Shown here: piece by piece, positions 35,040 through 47,300 of the stretch
Position numbering within the stretch: the first letter of the stretch is position 1
How the letters are laid out: every line of letters begins with the position of its first letter
Assembly (NCBI RefSeq): GCF_000204055.1
Contig: NW_006768802.1
Location: 186,013-250,012, forward strand
Direction of reading: 5' to 3'
DNA length: 64,000 bases
DNA from: Melampsora larici-populina 98AG31
Taxonomy: Eukaryota > Basidiomycota > Pucciniomycetes > Pucciniales > Melampsoraceae
The notes under the pieces: model-generated
Database searches by the model: none
Seen by the model: the letters and a program-made list of their open reading frames with translations, nothing else
Told to the model about the DNA's origin: nothing
Position numbers and translations under genes: made by a program

Positions 35040-36758
35040 TCACTCTTCCCCATCTACATCGTTCTGTGTGAAACAATCAACTAGATCTGTAGGCAATGAA
35101 ACCCATACACGATCTGATTCATTTTTATCATGATCATCACCTTCTCCCCTGGATATATCATCCGCGTCGTTCTTCTTGGAAATTACTCGTTTTGCTACCA
35201 GATCCATTTGACAAGAGATCAAAATTTGTTGAATTTTCCTCCATTCTCTGTTTACTTCCAGATCATTTGACCTCCTATTTGTTATCGCGTTTTGGCTTGT
35301 TGTGTTATCTGTCCACACAATTAAAGTTTTACCTTTATAGTTTCCCTTCGAAACTATATGCCATAGTCCAATCCTTATTGCTGCTGTCTCTAACCACGCA
35401 ATACCTCTGCTGGATTCTCCTGAACATTGCCATCCAGTTTTTAACTTCACCTGGAACCACTCTTTGCCTATCAATACGCCTATTCCATACGATGGTGAGG
35501 CGTCGCCCACCCATCCTATATCTACTGGGTTTTCGAATCTAATCAACCTAGTGTGTTCAAAATTCGATAAAACCACTTTCCAATGTAACAAATCCATCTT
35601 AACATCATCTGGGATCAATTGGGTCGCATGTTTATACACCCAGCTCTTTTTCCACCTATACAATCCTGTCATGTAACATTTAAGTTGTGGGAGCATTAAT
35701 GTGACGTGTACTAGCCTTCCTGTCAATACTTCGACTTCATTAAACGAGAATCTTTTATGTGGTTCTAATGCGTCTACAATTTGTGATTTTTGTTGGTTCA
35801 ACTTCTCCTCTGGTAGGCGTACCGTCTTCGTTACTGCATTTCAAATGAATCCAATAAATTTTTGTTCTTCTTTAAAATTCTGCATCTTTTCTTCATTTGT
35901 TATCACTCCTAATTGTAGGCTTCTATCAATTACGTCCTTCATTTCTAAATTTGAGCTAACATTCTTTATGAATAATGCGTCATCAACCCACCTAAAAATT
36001 TCGACCACATCGAATTCGTGTTTCATGATGTTCTTCCAAGCATCTGCCGGTCTACCAAAGGACCCGCACCCTGCCACGCCTCCGAAACCGATCCGTGTGT
36101 CCCACCATACCATATCATCTCCATCTAAAACCATCATGTAAGGTTGTTGTTCTGGTCTAGTTGGGATTTGGCGATATGCCTTCTCCCAATCAAAAAGCGC
36201 CAAGAGGAGTGGGTTCTTGGAGTTACGGAAGAATCTTGATACCTTAGCAAAGTCATCCCAAGTAGTTTTGAAGTCGTCGGCTTCTACGAAAGAGTTTACC
36301 GAAGGAATATCCGGATTATTTCTTGGAAAAGATAAGTCGTTAATGGCTCTTATAGAACCGTCGCCGTTGACTACGGCTCCCATTGGGTTTGTCCTAAAAA
36401 ATCCCACTCGCTCGAATACTTCTTGACGTGTGAAAGGACCGAAAATTCTTCTTGCTAATTTTTCTTTTCCCATATTCTTCTTTATTTTATCTTTTGCTAA
36501 TTCTGATGATGAATGATTGGGTGGTGTGTACCATTTGCAATCTATAAGGAAATGGTGCGGTATTCCTTGGTCGAAACCGAATTTGAAGCCTAACAGGATG
36601 TCTTTATACTCTTCAAATAAATCTGCATTTCGTAAGGCTTCTTCCCATTTACCAATGTTCATCTCGCAATTGACCGGTCCTGGCCACTTGTCAGTCAGGT
36701 CCATTAGGTCTTCTTCTGTTTCTTTTATCGGTGAAATTAGTTGGCAAGAATCTGACAA
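35040..36758 (-). pseudogene. Reverse transcriptase/RNase H of DIRS-like element with one in-frame TGA
   Basis: From 36758 the frame covers the RT: ARRIFGPFTRQEVFERVGFF, ALFDWEKAYRQIPTRPEQQ (first catalytic Asp), IGFGGVAGCGSFGRPADAW and EIFRWVDDALFI (VDD in place of YxDD, usual in this lineage). The frame is broken only by TGA at 35841-35843, after KFIGFI. It continues in the same frame with NAVTKTVRLPEEKLNQQK and the RNase H domain: GDASPSYGIG, WLETAAI, WTDNTTSQNA and NDADD supply the acidic residues. A Trp (TGG) is likely at the stop. One substitution therefore separates this copy from a full-length polyprotein of about 570 residues. Confidence 0.85.
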
Positions 36759-37030
36759 ATCTGTCTCTGTGTCCGATGATAATAAGAACGTTTTGTCATG
36801 GCTTTCAGGAGAAGTAGGGGATCAAATTTTATTTTATTTCAAATAATTTTCACAATTGCAATAACAAGAACAAAAAGAAAAAACAATAAATAAGTTTATA
36901 ATATTCACAATAAAGAGAATCTCGTAGCGTAAACATGATTGAAATGGTAGTATGCAAGATAAGAAAAAACATGAAAAGAACATAACGTTTAAAACGTGTA
37001 GTGAATCAACTTCATAGCAAAGAGCGTAAC

Positions 37031-38673
37031 CTACATCTCTTTTTCTTTTCCTTTCCCTTTCTGTACCTCAGCTACCTTCCTATGATTGGGATCGAAATTT
37101 CTCCCTTTATAATTCCCGTAAGGTCCGCTGCTTTTAAATTGTGGCTTATCTTTCCTGTCGAAGTAATTTCTGGAAGGGCCTGTGAAATTTCTGGTTTGCG
37201 ATGGTGATGTCGTTGGGAATTCTGTCAAGATGTCGGAATAAGGATTTTTGCCAGCTTTAGGTCCTCCTTTCCGGTAAGGGTTATCTTCTGTGTTTAAATC
37301 ATCTTGCGCTCTTGCGTTATAGAATATTTCATTCACTAAGCCTTCTGGTTCTAGTGCTGGATTTGGTACTTTTTGATCAGGGTTTCTTACTGCGAATACC
37401 ACTTTCCTGATCGTCAAATCGTATTTGAACGCGATGACCCAAGATCGTTGTTGTTTGAATATCTTGATTACGTTCTTCCTATGTACTTCCATTGCATCAG
37501 CAAATCCACAGAATTTGTAGTCGTCCCTTAACATGGTAATGAAGTTTTCCATGTTCTCACCCCATTCGAATCTTGATTGAGTCCATTCTCCCGGAAATGG
37601 GTGTCCACGATACTTTTCTACTTCCTTCTCTGTTTTCTTGTAATCTACATGATTATCACTCGCAGTTTGCTGCCAAGCTCTATTGAAAATGGTTAATGGG
37701 AGTTGACCTTGTAAAAGCTGCATGTTTTTTTGAAAAAATAGAGGTAAAGATTGTGCATTTGCGTCTGGTGTGATGCTGAAATCGAATTGGAGTCCTCCTT
37801 CTGAAAAGGATGCTTCGGGGAGATTAAAACTTTTGGTGAAGCTTGAAGTTTTATTGATTAGTGGGACGGGGGTATCTTCTCTGTCTGTTAGATCAATGAT
37901 TTCTTTTATCCTTGAGGAAGGTTGCTTTCCGTTGCGGATATCATTTAGCAGGTTGACGGCTTTCGTGAATTCTGACTCTTCCATCGTTTGGGACTTTGTT
38001 GTAGCAGGCGTTTTCTTTTGTATCTTTGGTAACTTCTCGGAAGTTCCAAACATATTTCTGAATTCTGCTTCTAACTGTTGAGAGTTAGATGCTGCCTCCT
38101 TCGTCGCTGGGACTTGCTTGTAACCGGCGTTCAGGTCGAGTGTGTCTAAACCGTTTTGACCTGCAGAAGGGTTTGCTAAAAAACAAATAATGAACGGGAA
38201 TGTTATTGTCGTTATTACTCTGTACTAGAGTTTTATGTGATAGACTTACTGTCATCGACCGTCTCTTTGTTTCCGTTTGCGTCTGACGATGTTTGGCTTG
38301 TATGGACGGGTCCTGTGCCGAAATTCGATGGTACAACACATCTTTATTAGTTTTGTTATTCAAGAATAATCATTGTCTGACAAGACACGAGTAAAATTTT
38401 TCTTGTATTATGGTATTTAGCAAAACATTGCCCACCTTTTCCTCTATTGAGGTAATTCGATATCAACATCTGTTTGTTGTATCTCCCGAAGGCTCCCTGG
38501 TTAGGCGTCCCTTGTGATCCGCTTGGTCGTCCTTCTCCTGAAGAGTGCTGAGTCGTATTACTTTCTGACGTTTCGGCTGGCGCTTCAGTTTGCTGAGAAA
38601 TGGCTTCATTCGTTGAGACTGGTGTTATACTACTGAGAGTAGCCGTTACATCTGAAATTAAGCTTGCTGACAT
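37031..38673 (-). CDS. Gag-like protein of DIRS-like element (three exons)
   Basis: An N-terminal exon starts MSASLISDVTATLSS at 38673 and ends near YLNRGK. A second exon ends at a GTAAGT donor (about 38251), and the large third exon runs from about 38184 to the stop at 37031. The C-terminal half is polar and basic (NYFDRKDKPQFKSSGPYGNY), as in nucleic-acid-binding Gag tails. No CCHC knuckle is visible. Position upstream of RT fits Gag. Introns in a retroelement are unusual but known in DIRS elements. Confidence 0.65.
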
Positions 38674-39143
38674 TTTCAATTCGGTGATTGTGTAAAACGA
38701 TTAGAAAATTATATATATATATTTTATATATATTTGGAATTGAAAGATAATCTAGTCAAAAACAATTGAGGATAAATAAAATCTGATAATTTTTGATAGA
38801 TATTTTATAGCGATAAATTTCAGGATGATGAGTTTGAAAGTAATAAGCGGATAGAGGAAAACAAAAAGATATTTCCTCAGAATGCTTTCATCTTATATAA
38901 TCTCTTAATATTCATTTAGTTGTAACAAGGTTACTTTTGTTACCGTAGGTATCTTTTCATCAGATATAGGTAAACTAGATTGGACCCTGATGAATTATCT
39001 AAACTGGTTAGATTTTCTGCGAGTGACCATTTTTTGGACTGGACTAAATTGAATAAATTAGATTATATTTCGAAATACTTTCAAAATACATTACGCGTAG
39101 ACGTGGACACTGCCCACCTACCTCGTGCCTCCTCCGGAAAACA
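38674..39143. other. 5' non-coding part of the DIRS-like element
   Basis: Very AT-rich, including an alternating AT tract (about 38710-38735) that can fold on itself. No gene seen. Confidence 0.4.
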
Positions 39144-39822
39144 TTGGATGCTGTTTATCCAAGCTGAGTGTGTGGATGGCAGGTTGTACTGACACATCCC
39201 AGCTCATACTGGCATCCAAGCTCATTTGGGTGCTAAGCACCTGGCTTTCAGGCCACGCTCACATGCATCAGCTCACCCGCTGCTAGGATGGTACATCACA
39301 TTAGCAGAACGTGAGCTCGCTGCTCACAGCGAGCCCATGTGTAGAACAGGTGACAAGCTTGGGTGAGGGCGACGTAGCCGCGGTCACACTGCTGCCACCT
39401 GTTCTACACAACCACTCAGCGTGGTCATACCCAACTTACATTTCACGTGGTCCCAGTTCAAAGTCGCCCCGCGGCGTCACGGTTCACCGGCGTGGACATA
39501 TCCACATACCACCACTTAACACACGCCGGATATTACTGGCATTAATGGCCAAAAGGTTTTTGGTAGGCTAACAGTAAGTCAGGATTTACATACACGGGTC
39601 GTGCTATATTCGCATACCATCATGGTGTATGAGAGGTCTGTCCCAGAGTCCCAGCCGAGTCCCAGGCTTCCCCCCGCTTCTCCGGTCTACCGCGGGGTGT
39701 GAGCGTGATGCGTACCCTAACTGGGGCGCGGGAATGCAGAATGCATGCCATGGGTGGCGGCCACGGTCTTTTTCTCCCACAGGTAAAGGTAAAGATTGAC
39801 AGGCTGAGATACCCTCCCCAAT
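39144..39822 (+). repeat. Right copy of about 690-bp direct repeat
   Basis: Mate of 32421-33111, in the same orientation. It lacks an about 18-bp CCAGAGTC-type tandem piece and has an extra GGTAAA. The near identity shows recent duplication. Confidence 0.85.
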
Positions 39823-40002
39823 TAAGGCAGTTTTACCTTGTAGCGGTGGCGATGCGTGGGTTTTATGGTGGTCAAACCTGTGCAAGAAATTTGCAAGACC
39901 GACGTGCAAGATCCGCGCAAGATCCGTGCAAGATTTCTTGCACCGATCTTGCACAAGTATGTTTTTCACAACCCCACCGTAATTACCCAAACTTCACTCA
40001 TC

Positions 40003-41623
40003 ATGCCACGTGTCTCATCCAGAAGACAAGTGATTCGAATGTTCAAGCGACTCGCCAATCTAGACTACCCTTATACCTCTCACAGTCTTGTTTTAACGCG
40101 AAAGCAAAAGGGTTTCCGCAGCTCAAGTTCAGGTTTCTCCGCCTTCTTCCAGCTACTACAGATTCCTCAACTTCAATCGGTGTTCAATCTGGAACCATAT
40201 GTTTGTGTGGCTCTCTGGATGCTATTTCAACGACGACCGAAGCGTTTGCTCCAATCATCGGCGCGCCAAGCTGAACAACACCCACTGGCTTTATTCGATA
40301 ATCCGGGATTATGGTCACTCGCAATTGACATGATCGAGCGAAAGCGATACTTCGAATCCAGGCGTCGCGAACCTCAAGCATGTCTAACGATGTTCAACAG
40401 ATTTTGGGGATCACACGATACAACCTTTTTAACCCTTGTATGTTTGCTTATCCAGATATGAATTTTCAAGTTGTCTACAAGCTAATTGTTGGTTTCACTT
40501 GCATATCTAGGCTCGAATGAATCGGTCTAGCTTCTTAACATTACTGAACAAAATCGCATCGTCTGACTTATTCGAGAATCAATCAAACTGTCCGCAGGCC
40601 CCAATCGAGCTGCAACTGATTGTGACTCTGGCCAATCTTGGCCTTTCTGGAAATGGGGGTGGTCTGAATGTTCTCGCCCATATATTTGGCATTTCAAGTG
40701 AGTTTCAAAAATGACATGGTTGAAGCTATTTAATTAGTTACTTTCACTGACTTGATGCTTTCAGAAGGGAGCGTTGAAAATTACACATGGAGATGTGTGG
40801 TTGCGATTGTCCGATTGGAGAGAGAATATTTGTCCTGGCCAACCCCCACGGAGCGAGCAAAGATTCGACAAAATGTGGGCAAAAACGGTCCTTTCAAAGG
40901 TTGTGTAGGTTTTGTTGACGGTACCTTGATACCGCTTGCTTTTGGTCCTCCGAAGTGCAAAGAGGATTATTGGACTCGGAAGTTTTTTTATGCAGTCAAC
41001 TCCATGCTTGTATGCACGCATGATCGTAGGATCACGTTTGCTCGGCATGGGTGGTGTGGCAGTGTGCATGACCAGCGAGTCATGCGTACATCTTCAGTAA
41101 GTTTGTTATTTTTGTATTTCTGGTGTATGGTATTCATTCAAAACACTTACAATGTTTGAATTTGGATGTCAAGTTGTGGTCGGACCCAAACAATTTTTTT
41201 TCAGAAGGAGAGTATCTTCTGGCGGATTCTGGGTACAGCTCCAACTCGTTCATCATTCCAGCTTTCAAAAGAGTGGGAGGTCTTCCTCTGACCCGCGAGA
41301 AGATGTTATTCAACAAACTCTTGAGTGAATTACGTGTCGCAATCAAACATTGTAATGGAATGCTGAAATCTCGATGGCAATCTCTGAAAGACCTACGATT
41401 ACTCTTAAAGGACAAGAAGTGTGTAGCCCGTTTGAATGCTTGGATCTCAGCGTGTTGTATCCTGCACAACTTCCTGTTGGATCAGAATGAGGGATGTGCT
41501 TTTCATTATGATATCACTACTCCTGTGGATCCCGAAGACGAGTTCATTTTGAATGAGATCCGAGAAGACGATGATGAAGACACAAGAATGTGTGTATTCC
41601 GCCTTTTTTGTGAATCGTTGTAA
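40003..41623 (+). pseudogene. PIF/Harbinger transposase (DDE_Tnp_4) with mutated catalytic Glu
   Basis: Exons 40003-40437, 40511-40697, 40765-41096 and about 41170-41623 are phase compatible. The helix-turn-helix-like N-terminal half includes MNRSSFLTLLNKIASS. Catalytic block 1 is GCVGFVDGTLIPLAF (first Asp). Block 2 is GEYLLADSGYSSNSFI (second Asp). Block 3, where the third acidic residue belongs (R..xEHxxG.LK.R), reads LRVAIKHCNGMLKSRWQ, with Lys at the expected Glu. The reading frame is otherwise open to a TAA at 41621. If this alignment is right the enzyme is dead despite a clean frame. Confidence 0.75.
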
Positions 41624-41974
41624 ACTTTTTACACTCTTTGTTTGTTTATCTGCTTAGGATGTTATTAGGTAGTAGCAATTTGAAAATATCCTTTTTCTTG
41701 TTTGCTGCTCGTTAAAGCGCTTGTGCGTAATAAGCAAATGAGAGCTAGAATTAAAATAATGAAATCGATTGCTTATTATCGAGACAACTAGACAGCTGAT
41801 TCCAAAGTTTTTTTTTTGGATTTTAGTTTGTAAAGCACACTGCAAAGGAAAGAATACAAAAAGGAAACAACAATTGATTTCAAGTTTTAAAAGAATCAAA
41901 CTGGGAAATCGTTCACATGAGGTTGAAACAAATAACAAATTGCCTAAAGAGGCTTTTAACAAACTCCCTGGGTA

Positions 41975-43912
41975 TTATCCCTCCAGTTCCCCTATCACAG
42001 CAATCACGCATGTCAGTGTTGCCCAAAATCGTTTTGATTTGATAATGCAAATATATGAGGGTAGAACACTTACTATGAAGTTGTTCTTCTTGCTCTTCAA
42101 CTTCTTTTTTAGCTTCCTCCATTGACAAACCAAGTGCCTTATACTTTGCTAACATAGCCAACTTGCGTTCGCTCCTAGCTGTAATGAGATCTTCACGGCT
42201 GCGAGCCAACTGAGATTTTGCAAGATCGAGTTCAACTCGGTCTTGCTCAAGTTTGATTTGAGCACGTTCGGTGCGTTCGGAATCCTTCAAAGCATCGTCT
42301 CCTCCGGAAAGGTGACGGGATAGTGCATCCGCCAGTTTGGCCTGAGTCTTAAGCTCTTCCTGTCGTGCATCTTGCTCAGCCTTCATGTACTTCTCTTCAG
42401 ATAACCATCGATCCTTCTCAAGCTTGATTCTCTCAGATTTTTCTTCACGTGAGGGTAGTTGAGAAGATAAGAGATTGTGTACATCCGATGCTGAGCTAGA
42501 GGTCGACCTCAAACCTTGATTGTTATCGATTTGAGCTGATCTGGGTCGTTTGGCAGGTTGTCCAGGTGGGCGGTGAGCGCTTACACCTTTGCTTGACTTG
42601 TCTGGAGATGGTGAAGATCTTCGGGCTTGGGACATTGAAATAATATCAGGACCGTTGGACGAGATGGTGAAGTCTAAATCTTGGGTAAGCTCGCCATTGT
42701 TTTCCAAAGGACTTATATCAAAATCTCGGGTTTCGTGTAATGACGATATATTGCTATCTGGAGAGTGGCTACATGTGCGCTTGGTAGAGGGAAGAGGAAG
42801 AACACTATCTTCATCTAAAACATCCCCACTTTCACGTACGGACTGGGGTATCACATTAGTGCGAGTTGACATAAAAGGTAAGAGATTGTAGTAGTAGACG
42901 CATCGTTGGAACAAAAGCTCTAAATGAGAGTGATACACAATTGTACATAAGCATTTGACCTTTCAAAGTATGATCAGCCATGGAGGTAAAGGCACATACG
43001 GTCAAACTTTGATTTGGTTGAATGCTCTATTGCCTTCCATTCATCACTATCAGATAAGTACCCCATCTCGGTTTTTTCAAGTCGTGCTTGTTGTTCTAAG
43101 TCTTCCAAAATACCTTGCCCAGTTCCACTTCGGAAGTCTTGAGCAATGGTGAAAGTCGATTGAAGGGTTCAGATCTAAATTAAATTCACAGATGCATACT
43201 TTAGTCAGCACCTTCAAAGTCAAGAGGATGTGCAAATACTGACCTGTGTCTCTACACCTTTCCCATCTCGACCTGGTAAACCTTGTTCGGCCAAGTACTC
43301 AGCAACTTTTTCCCCAACATCCTTTTTGCTGTAAATTGTTCGCGTATCCATATCCATCTCTCCCTTCCACCAATCATATCGTGTACCAGTCGTAGTTGCG
43401 GTTCCCAACCACTCGATTATTAGAACAATAGCGCTTTTCCCCTCAGAATTAAGTTCAGTTCTCCATGAAGTGTTTTTCTTTTCTTCATTTGATTCTTGAG
43501 GGGTTTTTTTTTTGGTCTCTGACCTTGTTGTTGAATCTGAGGTCTTCCTCCTTGTGTATTTACGTTTTTTCTTTGGTGCATCTGAACTGGGCTCTTTTTG
43601 AGTCGAAGTACCCGGAGTAACCGGAGCCATAGTGATCAAAGGTGAGTTACTGATCGGAAATTGTTGGGTGAGACTATTAGATCGTGATAAATTCCAGCTA
43701 GTAGCATTCACTGAAGGTGGGATGATTGCGAGCTGAAGAGCTTGCCCAGTGATTTGACTTGGGCTTTGACCCCAGTTGACCGGCGATATGATCTGCAGGG
43801 GGGTGGTGGTGCTTGAATCAGAAACGTGGGGCGATAGGACTTGAAGGTTTGGATCGAGGTGTATGGGAGTTAAGTAGGATTGACTTGCAGGGGGTGGGGG
43901 TGATTCAGGCAT
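41975..43912 (-). pseudogene. PIF/Harbinger second protein (Myb/SANT-like, coiled coil), one in-frame stop
   Basis: The first exon (43912-43244) begins MPESPPPPASQSYL. It has a basic patch (KKKRKYTRRKTS) and a region like the Myb/SANT-like domain of Harbinger partner proteins (WRTELNSEGKSAIVLIIEWL ... WKGEMDMDT...GVETQ). The next exon would continue QI-stop-TLQSTFTIAQDFRS, with TGA where Arg is expected, then GYLSDSDEW. A long exon (about 42950-42074) is Ser/Pro-rich and then a strong coiled coil (EKSERIKLEKDRWLSEEKY ... ELDLAKSQLARSREDL). A short last exon ends at 41975. Such partners help transposase enter the nucleus and bind element ends. Confidence 0.65.
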
Positions 43913-44107
43913 GGCTGTACAACTGATGCTCCTCTGGGAAACGGAAACTGAAATAAGTTTGGTGGCCTCAGCAACGAGGCTTTGTTAAGTCAGCATATGT
44001 AAGTCTTAAGTATGCAGATTTGGTGCAAGTTCCGTGCAAGATGTTACAAGAAGTTGCACAGAACTTGCACAGAACTTGCATAATTTCTTCTCGAAGTTTG
44101 ACCACCA

Positions 44108-44385
44108 TATTTGTATACACTGTTATACAATATGAATCTGACAAGTGTAGGAGAATTGTTCGGTAACACGCAGACACAAACACAGTTGAATCTAACCGCA
44201 GCCTGGCCCTCCGGCAGCTTCGGCACCACGGCATGGGTTGATTGTAGATAGTTGTAGATAGACTTATAAATGTATGTAACAGAGGTCAGCTTTCATTTAT
44301 TTCATTTATCCTGTTTTGATCTCCATTGACCTTAAAGCCTAACCCGCGGTCCGAGCTCCGCACCCCTCCCAATGATATATTGATA
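44108..44385 (+). promoter_or_regulatory. Upstream region of transcription factor copy 2
   Basis: The region between the Harbinger terminus and the ATG contains a TATAAAT at about 44265, roughly 120 nt before the start codon, and duplicated GTTGTAGATA. The closest 30 nt resemble the copy 1 leader. Promoter function is a guess. Confidence 0.35.
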
Positions 44386-47300
44386 ATGGACAACAACCGA
44401 CTTGATCTTGCTTCCTCCAACCATTCCACTCTTGCCGACTGGACCCCCTGTGCTGACATGGACCCTGAGGGCAAGGAGATCAAGCGCGTAAGACACCGTG
44501 TTCCTCGTGCCTGCGATGGCTGTAAGAAGATGAAGGTGATGTCTTGCATTATCTCTCTCTGCAAAATCTTTCGTTACCTGATGTTGGTTCCATTTTCCTG
44601 AACAAATGCGAACAGACAAAGTGTATCGTGCTGCATTCTATCCCTTGCGAAACTTGCAGACATGCATCTCGTCCATGCACCTTCGAAGCTATTGGCGTTA
44701 AGCGCGAAAGACCTCCTACCAAGCGGTCCGTATCTCTCTTTTTTCAGCCGGATGAGCAGATCGTTCAGCCTAATCAAGTAATGCGACGTCCCAACCAATC
44801 TGCGTGCGGATAGTGAGGTTTATCGAATGAATACCAGAATCCGTAGTCTTGAAAAAGTTCTCAAGGCTTTGGTACCGAACATCGATTTGAATTCACTTAC
44901 GCTTACGCATGAACATCTTCAGCCTACATTGGACTCCTCAAAACTTGCAAGCTCTAGTCACGCCCCGGTGAAGAGGGTGCTAGACTCGACTACGCCTCAG
45001 ACTGAATCTAACGCACTCTGCGATCTCGATAAAGTCTTTCAATCGATTGCTCAATTACGCATCACGCCGACAGATTACTTGGAAGATTATAAATCTGGAG
45101 ATGTCCCTGTTCGTAGTGCGCCCGGTCGATGGGAAAAACCTGATGGCTCTGGCGAGCCAGATCTGGCATACTACATGGCGAATGGGAATCGTTCAATCGT
45201 TGAGCGTACCATCGAACTTCACCATTACCGCAGCGTACCAAACGAATACTATTATCCTCCTCCCGACCTTGCCGAATCACTTATCGACCTTTACTTTGAA
45301 AAAGTTCATCCATATGAATACATCCTTCACAAGGGAGAATTCATGCGCGTTTACAACACTGGTCTTGTTCAAACTGATCACGCATTCCGTGCGCTTTGTT
45401 ATGCGATCTTCGCTGCGGCGTCTCGGTTTTCGTCCGACTTCCGTGTCGCCCCACCACTCGATGACATGAAAGTAGACAGGCAAGCCGCAGGGGCCGTCTA
45501 TGCCGCCGCCAGTAATTCACTTCTCACACCTTACACCCTCCCATCCACCCTGTTTGATTTACAGGCGATGGCTGTGCTATCGTATTTTTTGATTGGCACG
45601 AGTAGCCCGATGACGGCATGGTTTTCGACCGGAGTTTTCTTGAGAAGAGGTTTGTCCTGCGACATCTCGGTGATCTCGGCAAGGTTCTGAACAGTTTTTT
45701 GACATTGATTATCTTGATTCAAAGCGCAAGATGTGGGTGCCCACCTCGCTGGCACCCCGCGATGGGAGACGTCGATAATGAAAGATCAACTCAGAAAACG
45801 AGCTTTTTGGTTCCTCCAGTTTCGGGAAATACAGCTTTCCACATCGCTTGGTCGAGCCACCATGATGAACCATTCACCAGTCACCGTCGGTAGGTCGTCA
45901 GCCTGTCGATGTCAGGTTCAGGAAGATATAATATTGACGTGCCATTCACGATATTTAGCTAACCCCCTCATAGTCGATGATGAGCGTTTGAGTCGGTTTT
46001 GTGAAGAATATGCTGGACAGGCACCGCAATCAGTGCAAGAAATTTCTCAGAACAATCAAATCCTCTACCTCACAACTCGCGCCAACAAGGCCAACCTGGC
46101 TTTTTATCATCTACATTACCAATTTTCTCGCTCGCTGCATACACTCTTAGCACTCAAGATTATCCCGGGAAGCAAGGCGTGTGACTGGGACCGGTCTTTT
46201 GTGCAGGAGATTGCTCAATCTGTTGACATGTATGTCCATCGCGAGATACCTCATGACGCTAAATGGGACCCCGAAACATCCGACGAGGTAGACTTGGTGA
46301 CCACATCCCGGTTTGAATGGTGGGTAGTCTCCATGAACTATTCTTCAATTGAGATGATCGTTGAGCTTCGAATTGTCTCATTTGCCCAACAGTCTTCTTG
46401 CATACTTGAAAATTGTTGTTCATCGACACTTGATTGCTACTCATCCTCAGCAAGAGCTCAAGGCATGTCTGGTCGCATCTAAGATGATGATTAATGTGAT
46501 CGACCACCTCAACAGCCGAGGCTTCCTCGAGCTCAGCGCTACCTGGACACCTTACGTGGTCAGTGCGTCGTATTCAAAAATGCGTTGCTCGAAATAGATC
46601 ACATTCACACTTACATATATATATCCATTACATATATATATCCATCGCGTACTTCATCTTCTAGATCACTCCGGCGGCCCTTACATTCATCTTTGCCGTT
46701 TCTACTCGACACGAGTTTATGACAGCCTCTGATCGAGTAGAATCCTATGCGGATGCCTACCGATGCGTGAATATCCTGGCCGCATTGGCACCTACGTTAG
46801 TGCTACTTAGCTTGTATGGTGTGCCACAGTAGTTGACCTTTGATCTACCCTATCGCCACTTCAACACTCGCACAAATGATAGGACGTTCCAAGCTGAAAA
46901 ATTGCACGCCTCGTTGGAGCACTTGCTGAAGTGCTGTGATGAAGAAACACTCAACCCGGGTTCGACTCTCTGGAGTTCAGCAATTCAGCAAGCAGCGGGT
47001 GAAACTTCGTCGCTTTCACCTTGTTCTTCTTCAGGTACTGGAATTGCACAAACATCTTGCGCTATGAATGAACCCCCGCCAATGAGTTCGACTGCACCCC
47101 CGCCGATGAGTTCGACTGCACCCGAGCTCCCATCACTTAGCGCTGATGGAAGTGGTGCTGTCTACGTTCCTGATACTTTACCGGTCACACTTGAGTTCTT
47201 GAATTTCGCCGCGCCCCAGCTCGATGCTTCCTTGTTTCAATTCCCAGGAGCAGGATTCAATGTACCAGCACCGTGGGAAGCACCGCAATGGACCCCCAGA

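Larger units (their letters stand above)
32421..39822 (-). mobile_element. DIRS-like tyrosine-recombinase retrotransposon with flanking direct repeats
   Basis: On the minus strand it encodes, in order, a Gag-like protein (38673-37031), reverse transcriptase/RNase H (36758-35040) and a tyrosine recombinase (34782-33682). There is no aspartic protease or DDE integrase, which separates it from LTR elements. No target duplication is visible, as expected for recombinase-mediated insertion. The outer direct repeats (691 and 679 bp) may be part of the element's terminal structure or flanking duplicated DNA; I cannot decide from one copy. Confidence 0.75.
39866..44107. mobile_element. 4.2-kb PIF/Harbinger element with two convergent genes
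   Basis: Termini TGGTGGTCAAAC and its exact inverse GTTTGACCACCA. Both subterminal regions contain several TGCAAG(A/T)TC / GA(A/T)CTTGCA repeats. It encodes a DDE_Tnp_4 transposase (plus strand) and a second protein on the minus strand, the two-gene plan typical of PIF/Harbinger. Flanking trinucleotides are TTA and TAT, so the target duplication is imperfect or the border is off by a base. Confidence 0.75.

Noticed and set aside
39863..44110. A clean TTA/TAA duplication for the two-gene Harbinger element
   Set aside because: The flanking triplets read TTA and TAT, so no perfect duplication could be claimed.
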